A stretch of 64,000 nt of DNA, from positions 1 through 64,000 of the forward strand of contig QLIY01000148.1 of NCBI GenBank assembly GCA_003260075.1. Direction: 5' to 3'. Made by a program: the position numbers and the translations under genes. Below are positions 33,601-43,600 of the stretch, in pieces. This DNA is from Phallusia mammillata. Taxonomy: Eukaryota > Chordata > Ascidiacea > Phlebobranchia > Ascidiidae. Below the pieces are notes generated by a model that was not told the DNA's origin, searched no databases, and was given only the letters and a program-made list of their open reading frames with translations. Position 1 is the first letter of the stretch; each line of letters starts with the position of its first letter.

Positions 33601-36600
33601 GCATAGGACTCTGACCATGTGCCCCCCCCCCAGTGTTAAGAAGTATAAAAACAAATGTATCGAATAGATAATGTATCACGCGATTCAAAATAGTTAAAAC
33701 ATTGTGGTATTTTATAAAATAGTTAAAACATTGTGGNAACTGATATTTGGTTTTTGTGTGGAAAGGCAAAATAAAGCGCTGAATCTTGAGGAAAATAGAT
33801 AATTCCATACATAATCAGTGATCGTCGACATAATACGCCTACTATTTGCGGGAAAGATCCTGTAATAAACACTCAATGTCATTTTTGGAAAAATAGGTGA
33901 CAAAGCAAATAAATCACAGAATCTCAAAAAATGCATCATGTGCGTAAATAGCGCAACAGAAAAACAAAGCCTTTATGTTGCCCTTCCAGAATTCACTGCA
34001 CATCAAAGACTATCACTTGAAAAATTGCAACTCCAGACCAAATTGTCTGACAAAAAGTTTGACACCAATAAAAGTAGTTTGCAGAAATTAAACGCGAAAT
34101 TTGTTGGCTTTTTTCCCTTAATGCAGTGGTTCCCAACCAGTGAGGACTTTTAAAACTTGAGGGGAGGAATTTAATTTAATTTTTACACGTGGTTTGCAAA
34201 TATACACTTCAGCTCTGGCAATATAACCTGTGAAGTTGATAAAATACCCGATTTTAAATAATCTTTGTATGGTTTAGCATCTACTCAACAGTCTATTGGG
34301 GAGGAACAAAAATGTTTTGAATTGTTGAAGAAGAAATTCGTCGATAAAGGTTGGGAACCACTTTCATGAAAAAATGTAAAAAGTTATTAAATGGAAATAA
34401 AAAATTAGGGGAAAAAATGAAGATTTGCGAAATAAACGTAGATAAAGGAATTCGTCGATAAAGGTTGGTAACCACTTATATAAAAATATATGGAAAACAA
34501 TAGAAAAGGGCAAAAATAAAGAATTGGTGAATTAAGCATAGATAAAAGGAACTCGTCGATAAAGGTTGGGAGCCACTGCATTAATACAATCTACTCACCA
34601 ATCACAAATATCATATTATCACACGCGACAACGCAAGGTGAACTGAGATCTTTCAGCATCGGTTCCACGCATTTCCATGTGTTTGAATCCGGGTTGTATT
34701 TTTCGACCGAACGTAACCTCGCGCTCCCGTTGTGTCCACCAACCACGTAAAGACACGTGTCCAAACCTGCTGAAGCGTGAAGATATCGGCCTTCAAGCAT
34801 AGGGGCGACCTGAAAATGTTTGGGAGTTGAGAAAAACTGTGTAAAATGTTGTACGAAGTGTTAAGAAGTATAAAAACAAATGTATCGAATAGATAATGTA
34901 TCACACGATTCAAAATACTTAAAACATTTTGTGGTATTTTATAAAATAGTTAAAACATTTTGTGGAAATTGGGAATTCTTCAACTAAAAGAATTCTAACC
35001 CTGAATATTAAAAGTGGTCTGTTATAATCGTTACCTATTGTACTTGGCCAAGGTAGTTTGTTAGTGACTTTTCTACATGGCTGCAACCCTAGCAGGCATG
35101 TGTAAGTCTCCCTTACATCTTACATACGAATGTTTAGACATATACAGTCATCACCCTTCAGTTAAAATGATTTGCGCAGAGCTACTGTATAAAGTGCATG
35201 GTTTGTTTATTCTGCTTAAAACCACATTTAGTCGTTAACAGTTGATACGAGTTTGACGGCAATATTGAAACGCAATAAACACAACAATCAGTTTTAAGTT
35301 GTATTTCTAAGCTCTACCCTAGATTCACTTGAACCCATCTCATTAAACATATACGACACGACTTTATACACACAATACACTGTTGCGCAACACACTTAAC
35401 AGCTAGTGGGTTATTTTAAACGGTCTGGTGTCGAGTGAAATGTTATCACAGTGTTTTTGTCAATTACATTAGGCCCAGTTGAACTAATAATTAAGTCTGT
35501 CACTCATTGTTACAACTCTATTGTTCAAACAATACTTTAACAAACAAAAACGGTCGGTAGCGTCTGTCAATCAAGATTCAACTGAACAAGGGATTAAAAC
35601 AGTGGTTCTCAAACTTTTTTACCCGCGACCCAAATCTGAGTTTTATGAACACCTCACGACCCAAACCTTAAAAAATGTATTTTTTCTGATATGCATGAAA
35701 TAGAAAAAGACACAGACAACCATTTGTAGTACACAGTTCTATGAAACAATGATTGGTAATTACAAACAAATGGTTTATATATTTAACTGTGCTGTTCAAT
35801 AACGAGACGCACTGCAATTTCGAGGCCACGTCGTCGCCGCATAGGACTCTGACCATGTGAAAATGGCTGCAGGCTGAACGAGCTTGATTCATTCGACAAC
35901 ACTGCATAACACTGCATACATTGCGGCTTTACAGCACCATGATCGTTGATAGAAGTGAATCCCAAATCTAATACTTACTCATCCTTAAACACTGACCATT
36001 ACATCTCCACGTTCGGTTTCGCATCATTACCTTGGCCTATTATTTCCCGTGCTATGACGTTACAATCGCCATGTGCGTAACAGTAAAGTTGGAAGGCTAT
36101 TGTCTGTTTGTGGTAATAATTGGTTCATTTTACTGTACAACGTGGTCGAGTGAGGTGACTTTATTACTGCATTAAGTAAATTCGCTTGTGTTTACTTAAT
36201 TCAGTAATAGTTCGTTTGGGCAGAATTGAATTACCGTAGCGCGACCCATTTTTTTACCCTGCGCGACCCATACTTTGAGAACACTGGATTAAAACGATCT
36301 ACATTACAGGCAGGTTTAAGTTAGGCAATAGTTTGTGGTTGTTTAGCAATCAAATGTCCAATGTTTGGACTTGAAAATGTATTATTAGTCTCCATGGGGC
36401 CATGGTAGGCCTGTGTGTTTTTGTTTGCCGGTAAAGATGCTTAAACATTGGCAGATACAAAGGGCTCAATGACACTAGTATTGTGTTCGGTGCTTCATGG
36501 TGTTCAACCAACTAATGTTCGCAAAAATTACAGGAAGTTTTTCCAGTTTTAATAAGTCACCATAAATGCTGATTTTGGTTTCCAAATAAAACTTCGGTTT

Positions 36601-39600
36601 TAGTATTCTTAAGTCTCACCGTTATTTCTTTGTACACCTTTATTGTTTAAAAGCGTGATTTTAAGATAATTGTACGTAGGGTCCATAAACTTTATAAAAT
36701 GAATTCGTTGGAGCGAAAAATAAAAGCTAAACTAATAAGCTATGTGTACTTCTAGTTGGTACGTTAATGTAACCCACCTGTTGCCACGTGTTGAGACTGG
36801 GAATGTAAATCCACACTTCCTTATAAGGAGAGTGAAATGCGCCTCCAGTGACGAAAATGTTGTTGTTGACGGTCGCCACACTGTAGGCGGTTTGATTCAC
36901 TGGTGAGACACATAATTAATAAATGCAAAGCTATATATTGAACTACATGTTGTTGTGTACTTGGTGTGTTATTTACCAATGTTAATACAGTGAAGGTAGA
37001 CCAACTGTGTCCAGATATGCACTTGCTAAATTCAATGCTTCTATCGCCGTGGTTCCTAACCAAGGGGGAATTCCCCAATAGGGGGGAATTTTATAATTTG
37101 TATGTGGGAATTTGTGTCACAATAACCCCCCCCCCTGCTATGTGTTATTGCTGCATTTGCCATATATGAGCTGAGAAAAAGAACGTTCTCGTCTAATCGA
37201 CTTAATGTAGGAACGCAGAAAGTGGATGTGCGAAGAAATTTCGAGAAATTAAAAGAATACGGAGCTTTGTACTTGTTTACGAATTACTGTGCAAGTCTTC
37301 GTCACTTGATTGATCTTGCTCAATTTGCCCCCCCCCCGGAACGCAGAAAGTGGATGTGCGAAGAAATTTCGAGAAATTAAAAGAACAAAATACGGAGCTT
37401 TGTACTTGTTTACGAATTACTGTGCAAGTCTACGTCACTTGATTGATCTTGCTCAATTTCTGTTCTAAGATATGTAAACGATATTTTAGCAAACTAAATT
37501 TGTTGGGGGGAATTAGATTTGAATATCGACTAAAAGGGTGAACAGGACAAAAAAGGTTGGGAAGCACTAGTAGAAGGCAATAAATGTCGCCTGTTAAATA
37601 CTGAAGTGATTTGTTACCGTATTTCGCTCGTTTTCATAATTCATCAAAAAAAAAATTAACAGTTGATCGGGTGAGGGGAACGTTAAATCTACTTACACTG
37701 CAGAGGAGCGAGATTTTTCGTGCACGACTCGGGAAAGTTGAAATACACACAATCAGCGACCGGCATTTTGTCTTTGTTCAAACCACCCACAACCACAAGA
37801 ACTTCACTTCTCTGTGACGAAACAATAGGTTCTGTTATAATTGAATTCACGTAGAACACGTGCTTTGTGAAAAAAACATCCTATATTTAAATAATCATGC
37901 AATTGTTCAAAACAGTGGTTCCCAACCGGGAGAGAATTTTAAAACTTGAAAAGGAGGAATTTATCTTTAATTTTTACATGTGGTTTGTAAATAGACCCTT
38001 TAGCTCTGGGAATATAACTTGTGAAGTTGATAAAAGACACAATTTGAAATGATCTTTGTACGGTTTAGCTTCTATTATGTGGTCTATTGGGGACAAATGA
38101 AAATATATTAATTTGTTAAGTGAGGAATCTGTTGAAAAGGTTGGGAACCACCTGTTTTGAACTTTGGCAGTCTGTTTACAAAACCAATAAAAAATCATTT
38201 ATTTTTTTGCAAAACTCCCAACTTTTTCAATTGAAACATAACTTAAACTTTACTTTTTTACCCAAAAACATCAGGATTTTTTTGGGTAACGCTGCCATTG
38301 TTTTTATTTTTCACCGATATTGCCTGATTTGTAAATAAAAGTGAGAAAGAGATACAAAAAATTCCTGAAAGTGATTTCATGACATCTTGAACAGTTGTTA
38401 GTGAAACTGAATAAAATAACATGGACAATAATAATGTTGGAATAGTTTGTACCTGTCTGTTGTATGTTAACCTTGGTTGTGTTCTGCAACTCTGCATTAG
38501 TGGACGTTGATCGACCAAAAGTTGAAATCTTCGCGCTTCGTCCAAAAACTTCTCACATTCCTATGACAACAGTATTCACACTGATCCGTGAAAATTGTAA
38601 TTTGTGTTTTTAAAACACAAAAGTTTAATGAAGACGGAGCATTTGGGGAGGAATGGTAAAAAAAACATGTAATCAATAAAATAAATGTTTAAAATGTTTA
38701 AAAAAGAAGCGTAGAAAAGAATGAAAAATTATGAAACATGTTTCCAAAAAAGTTGTGTACAAAGTTAAAGACACATGGCAAAGAGCAGAAAAATAAATTC
38801 TTACAATTCTCGGGTAAGCGTAAGTAATACACGACTGTAGATGTATCGTAATATAAAACTACATTTGAAAAAAACAAACATCTTAATCGTATTTTTCGCA
38901 CCGTATGGAAAATCATGAAACATGTTTCCAAAATGGTCATATGCAAGTGTTTTAGAATATAAAGTAGATTTAAAATTTTAAAATCAAACGTATTTCCTGT
39001 ACCTTATTTTCTTTGATGAGTAAATCGGTTTGCACGACATCAAGGAGATATTCCGGTCTCACCAGAGGAAGTCTGATGTGTTCCAGAACTTTCGCTAGGT
39101 GCTGCTGTCGGCTTGTGACGTCATAACGCACCCACGTCATCACCGCTTCGTAAACCTGCAAATTATCGCTCTGTTTATTTCGTAAGTTTGCGACATAAGA
39201 CAGATGAATACTGGGATCAGCCCTGAAGCGTCCATGCAGACCAGCGATCACGGCACACTCATTTTTAAATCAGGCGTAATACCGAATCAGCCGGCCACCA
39301 AGCTATACGCGCACACTAGAAAAATCCAGTCTGCGGTGGGATTCGAACCCACGACAGGGGTCTTTCCGGGATTCGCGCTCTACCAACTGAGCTACATTCA
39401 GTTAAGATGAACATAAATTCATAACTGGGATCAGCCCTGAAGCGTTGATGCAGACCATCGATCACGGCACACTCATTTATAAGTCATAGAATGTCAGGCC
39501 CATTGAAGGCGTTGAACCGAATCAGCTGGTGTCCCAAGCATTCTCATATAGCAAGATACAATCAAAAATATCTAGCCTGCGGTGGGATTCGAACCAATGA

Positions 39601-42600
39601 CAAGAGTTGCCTCGGCTTGATTTGCTATGACGCCTTCAATATAGGCCTGGCGAACTAAGATAGTTTGGTTTTGTTGGTAAACATTAGGAATTCGTACTCG
39701 GAGGAAACTTACTTTTTCTTCGCTTTCGACGTTTAAACTCGGACTTGCGACGAGAGAGATTAATTCCTTCACGGTGAGGTCAGGAAAATCTTCACTTGCT
39801 GAAATCTCGACGAAATGTTCAGTTGCAAAGTTGTTGGCGCATTCGGCAAGCTCCCGGCAGCCCTAGAATGGAAAATGGAACATTTCTACACCAGACCTGA
39901 TAAAGTACAACTACTGGCTTATAAGATACCTGTAACTGTTTGATGGTTGTCTAATTTATTTCGGAAAGAATAGAATATTTGTTGGAACTCGCCAAGTTGG
40001 CGGAGTGTTTTGTGCAACCGCTTTATGTTCACAAGTTTGTGGGTTCTAATCCCATCTCAGTCGCTAGTATTTTCCAAAGCATAAAACTTGGGCGGAATTG
40101 CCCCAACCGGGCCCAATCGCACATGGAGCAAGTTTAGGCTTTGTTAATTAATTAAATTTTTGTACAGACACATACGAAAGCACATGAAATTCCTACTCGA
40201 AGTCGTATCGCTTGTTTTTACCTGTCTTGTGGCGAACCGCTTGATGGCGATAGAGGTTGCAGGGGAGAGTCGCTGCTTCAGCACAGATTCGCATGCGTTG
40301 CACACAGAAGTAAACTGGAAAAAATTGGCAGCCGAAAGCAATTGCTCGATACAGTGACCTGCAAACCCATGACGTCATTCGTAATTACGTCATGCACAGA
40401 CCTAGATATGTTATTGTTTAATACTTAAGTGCTTAAAGTCAAAAAATCGGCGAATACATTTATGTTGAAAAATATTAAAAATGTTTTGGTGTAAATGGGG
40501 ATTTACCTGTTATGAGAATCCGTGACGTATATGAGAACTCGACAAGTTGCGTCATGATTTCGAAGCTGGTCTCGGTTATGTGGATTCTTTGCTGAAAGCG
40601 GTTGCCGTCACCAGGAAACAATAGATCGGCGAAGTATTTGCTGGCACTGCACAAAACCACCTGGAATTTAAACAAACCACTTTTTTTCTGCTGTTTTTCA
40701 CACTTCTTCACACAATAATAAAACAACATTATGATTTTAACATCTTAAATGTGTAGAAACAGGTACTAATAATGTAATTTTTAAGTTAAATCCTTAAATT
40801 CACTAAACTAAATGAGTTTATTAGGAAAATTCCACAACTAGCCACCCAGTTAGAATTTTTGACGTCTGATTTTGTTTAGGAGGCAGTGGACCGTAACGCA
40901 TGCAGTCAAGCGTGAAACACCAAGCATCTCACGTAACAAAAGCTAAGAATGTAATTGTGACGAAACAGTACCATTGTGTAATTCTGTTCGGTTTTGGATG
41001 CGAAAATTTGACAAGAAAAATTTGTTATCAAACCTGGCATTTTAAGTGAAAGTTTTGCAATGGCAAATAAATGTTGCAAAATAAACAATTCTAATTTTAT
41101 GGAATGAAAAAACAGAAGTTGTTTTTTACAAAAGGCATGTTCTGTTTTCGTCCAAACAAAAAACAAATTGGCAAAAACGCACAGGGTTTTAACAGACAAG
41201 CAGCAAACGACACAGTTGAATGCATATACAGTGCAGTTGAAGTTGTAAAACCACCCGACACGTTTTGTAACAAACCACCCCGAGGATATTTGAGTGTATG
41301 TACGCAATAAACATCCCACTTTGCACGGTGGTGTCGGCTTACGTACGCCATCTTGCGGTTATTGGCAAGCGAGTGAATTTCAACCAAAACTTTTCTGCGC
41401 TGCACGCGATGTTATGCAACTGACGAGTTTTTGATCAAAATGTTTGCTCTTAAATGACAGCAAGTATATCAAAACGCCTGTATAAATGTAACTTATTTCA
41501 TCCTAATTTTTTCTACAAATTACTTAAGAAAATAAAAAGGAAATGTTTTAGATACTTTAAGTTAAGTTTTGAGGAGTCAATTGAGTTTTGTCAACCAACA
41601 TTGGACACATTCAGATCATGAGATAAATTTCGACAAAACCATAGCAGTGATGTGCAAACAGATAATTGAGATGAAACGTAAAAGTAGTTTTAAATATAGC
41701 TGCCAGGGAACCCGTATTTCGTTGAGTGCGTTTTTCAGCGACAGCTGTTGTCATTATGAAAGCAAAATTTGTCGAAAATTGCACCAATTATCCAAACATT
41801 TGTTGTAAAATACCTTTGATACAAAAACTATTTAGCATTGCGTTAGGAGTCTAAACGATAAAATATTGTTGACAAGTGACAACCATCACCCCGACCCCTA
41901 ACACATACGCAAGCCTATAAAAATAGCGCAATGAAATAGATAAAAAGTTTTTAAAAAAATTAGCGAACGATATTATGGCTTAATTCGTATTTAACAGCAA
42001 TTCACAGTACGTCAGGTCTATTGAAGGCGTTGAATTGACGGTTATCTTAATTAGTTGCACCTACTTGTTAATTACTGAAAAATTCTGCTACAAATTCATG
42101 CCCAAGTTCACCTTATGACATGGAATCTCTTTTCCATCGATCACAAGCACCACATCAAGAAATTGTTCCAGCATTCTCATCGCGTTCAGACTAGCTAGCA
42201 TATTACTGGCATGGTTTCCCTCATAATGGTGGTAATCACTTGGCAGGCAAATTGGACCGACATCGGATGAATTGCGGTGGCCATTTTGAAATGTCTGCGA
42301 AAGATTGTTGGTAAGTTATTTTTTTACGGTTCTAGTTATCAGCAAGTAGCGGATTAAAACGCCAATCAACACTGATTTAAATTATTAAGATAGAGAACAT
42401 ATTTGATTTGGTGTAACCTCCAAACTGTTCAGACGCAATAACATAAAATTATTTAAGGGAATGTTAACAACTCACGTCAAAACGGGGTAATATAAAATGT
42501 CACCAAATAAAAATAAAATGGATATTTTGTTGCGGTTTGGGGTATTTTTTGTTTTGTTTCTCAATAATTTTCGCTTCAAATAAAAATAAAAACAAGCAAC

Positions 42601-43129
42601 AAAAATATTTTATAATATTCACTCAACCTCCAGCAGCATTTATTTTTAAAATCTTTAAAATAACTAATAAAATCTCAACATGGTTTGTTACCATTATGGT
42701 TAAACAAAAAGAAACGGTATTACTTTAAAACAGAAGACAAATAATAAACTCATAATAACCACTATATTGCAAAACCATAATACGACAACGAAAAAAAAAA
42801 CGCACCAACGACAAGCATGCATTAGCTTGTTAAGTTGAAAATAAAGTATTTACAAGTGGCTAAGAATGGAAAGTATTTACGAAGTAACGAATTCTGAGGA
42901 TTAATACTTACACGTGAATAATAACATTTTTATTGATACTCTGAGCAATTAATTTTAACTTAATTGCCCAAAGTAATACTACTGTCAGCATTTCGCTTAA
43001 TTGCCTGCCACAAGGTTAAAACCACAGGTTGAAAAAGCAGAACCGACAAACCCAGCAGAAACAAACACTAAATCTTACATTACCTTCGAGTCCTGGTCAT
43101 ATCGCATCCGTTTCAGCTGAGGGACCATT
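30661..43129 (-). CDS. Kelch-like protein (BTB-BACK-kelch)
   Basis: A probable substrate adaptor of a Cullin-3 ubiquitin ligase. Thirteen exons, all in phase: 43129-43085, 42294-42112, 40660-40507, 40358-40222, 39862-39713, 39155-39003, 38560-38453, 37811-37697, 36899-36778, 32402-32192 (or its copy 34810-34600), 31972-31792, 31148-31057 and 30809-30661. This gives about 600 residues, the usual size. The BTB domain (about 35-150) has FLDVVLVIDGKEIPCHKVVL and YFADLLF. The BACK domain (about 155-265) has LLSAANFFQF, GCRELAECANNFA and VYEAVMTWVRYD. The kelch blades (about 310-590) have VVVGG, YVVGGHNGS and VAGGLHGNS. Which vertebrate KLHL it matches is unclear. The start is uncertain: an upstream ATG at 43188 is out of frame, so I use the in-frame ATG at 43129. 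Confidence 0.88.
31316..31380 (-). repeat. tRNA-derived SINE head
   Basis: On the minus strand it has an A-box-like ggttggtagagcgc and an exact B box (ggttcgaatcc), but no good acceptor stem or anticodon arm. It is the same family as at 39333-39405. Confidence 0.6.
31523..31708. mobile_element. Non-autonomous hAT element with 8-bp TSD
   Basis: The termini are cagtggttctgaacc and the inverse ggttaagaacccctg, with 'caccccttt' and 'gtacccctt' inside. The identical flanks ctatagag lie at 31515-31522 and 31709-31716. It sits in a kelch-gene intron. Confidence 0.85.
32150..35870. repeat. Kelch-gene exon and intron block present twice
   Basis: A block of about 1.3-1.4 kb containing exon 10 is at about 32180-33621 and again at 34588-35870, nearly identical. 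Between them, after ten C at 33622-33631, lies a third piece matching about 32455-32550, a single n at 33737, and a piece matching about 32035-32175. Inside the first copy a 12-C run (32815-32826) joins a further short duplication. Both exon copies keep the frame and differ silently (ATC or ATT before the donor). This is probably two haplotypes laid end to end. Confidence 0.8.
34126..34577. mobile_element. hAT-like element, CAGTGGTTCCCAACC type
   Basis: It begins cagtggttcccaacc and ends ggttgggagccactg. Internal copies of 'aaggttgggaaccact' suggest a nested or tandem structure. The flanks are inverted (ttaatg before, cattaa after) rather than direct. Confidence 0.65.
35600..36286. mobile_element. 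Non-autonomous hAT element, 687 bases, 8-bp TSD
   Basis: The left end is cagtggttctcaaac and the right end is the inverse gagaacactg. The flanks gattaaaa at 35592-35599 and 36287-36294 are identical. The other copy of this region holds only the left part (from 33361), cut off at the C-run at 33622. There is no transposase frame. Confidence 0.85.
37126..37440 (+). repeat. C-run joints inside a hAT-like repeat
   Basis: Ten C at 37126-37135 stand where a related copy (31420-31500) has about 35 ordinary bases. Ten C at 37328-37337 separate two copies of a block starting ggaacgcagaaagtggatgt (37211-37327, 37338-37455). Confidence 0.7.
37910..38152. mobile_element. hAT-like element, CAGTGGTTCCCAACC type
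   Basis: It begins cagtggttcccaaccggg and ends aaaggttgggaaccacctg. The inverted symmetry extends into the flanks: gttcaaaa precedes and ttttgaac follows. Confidence 0.65.
39205..39610 (-). repeat. Two tandem tRNA-derived SINEs
   Basis: Each unit of about 200 bases, read on the minus strand, starts with a tRNA-like head: A box tagctcagttgg and exact B box ggttcgaatcc at 39405-39333. A body ending in 'gcttcagggctgatcccagt' follows. The second unit (39610-39420) has a damaged head. A body fragment also lies near 42008-42060. They sit in a kelch-gene intron. Confidence 0.6.
40005..40078 (+). repeat. tRNA-like SINE head, second family
   Basis: It reads gccaagttggcggagtg, then a weak anticodon-arm-like stretch, then 'gtgggttctaatcccatctc'. 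It shares the same plan with the copy at 58688-58785 on the minus strand. Confidence 0.5.
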
Positions 43130-43179
43130 TCTTGATTTTCGCTCGCCAACGTTGTAGTGCTGTCCACTCCGGTAGGCGA

Positions 43180-43251
43180 TGACGTCATCGGCGTACCGTA
43201 CCTGGCGTACGTGACGTTACTGTGACGTCATTAAGATAGAATGTGACGTCA
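43180..43251 (-). promoter_or_regulatory. Cluster of three CRE-like palindromes at the kelch gene 5' end
   Basis: The palindrome TGACGTCA occurs at 43180-43187, 43223-43230 and 43244-43251, with a further GTGACGTTAC between. This lies just upstream of the first coding exon. Such sites are known targets of CREB/ATF-type bZIP factors. That this is the promoter is inferred from position. Confidence 0.4.
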
Positions 43252-43381
43252 CATACAAACGTGCGCTTTTTATTTTTTGAGTTATTGAAGTGATTATATC
43301 AACACGTTTCAAAGCGAGGACTAATAAAAGCAGCTAAAACAATTGGAACACATATTTTCAACTTAATACACTGTTTGTGTT

Positions 43382-43600
43382 TATAGAGCTCTTCTGGCAA
43401 ATGTATTTTATTTTTCATTTTTTTTCCTTCGTTTATTTTTCGCATTCGGTGTTACTGCCCTGATGAAGACGACCTGTATAGGACGTCAAAACGTCGGAAT
43501 AAAATCGAAACGTCGGAATAAAAATATATTTGCCAGAAGAGCTCTATAAACTTGATATTATGCCTGGCAGCAATAACTTGTATATTTACTACACTGTTAT
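43382..43600 (+). repeat. Foldback repeat with CTGATGA...GAAACG motif (family A)
   Basis: Perfect 21-base inverted arms lie at 43382-43402 and 43528-43548 (tatagagctcttctggcaaa in part). Between them is the core ctgatgaagacgacctgtat followed by a hairpin partner and aaaacgtcgg. 'ttgatattatgcctggcagc' follows outside. Copies are at 53445-53570, 54925-54975, 57680-57830 (minus) and 59342-59516 (minus core). Confidence 0.7.

Noticed and set aside
39333..39405. A functional tRNA gene on the minus strand
   Set aside because: The A and B boxes are good, but the acceptor stem does not pair and there is no 5-7-5 anticodon arm.
41097..41405. A 102-residue minus-strand frame inside the kelch intron
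   Set aside because: It has no motif and no splice partners, lies between in-phase kelch exons, and overlaps other equally long random frames.
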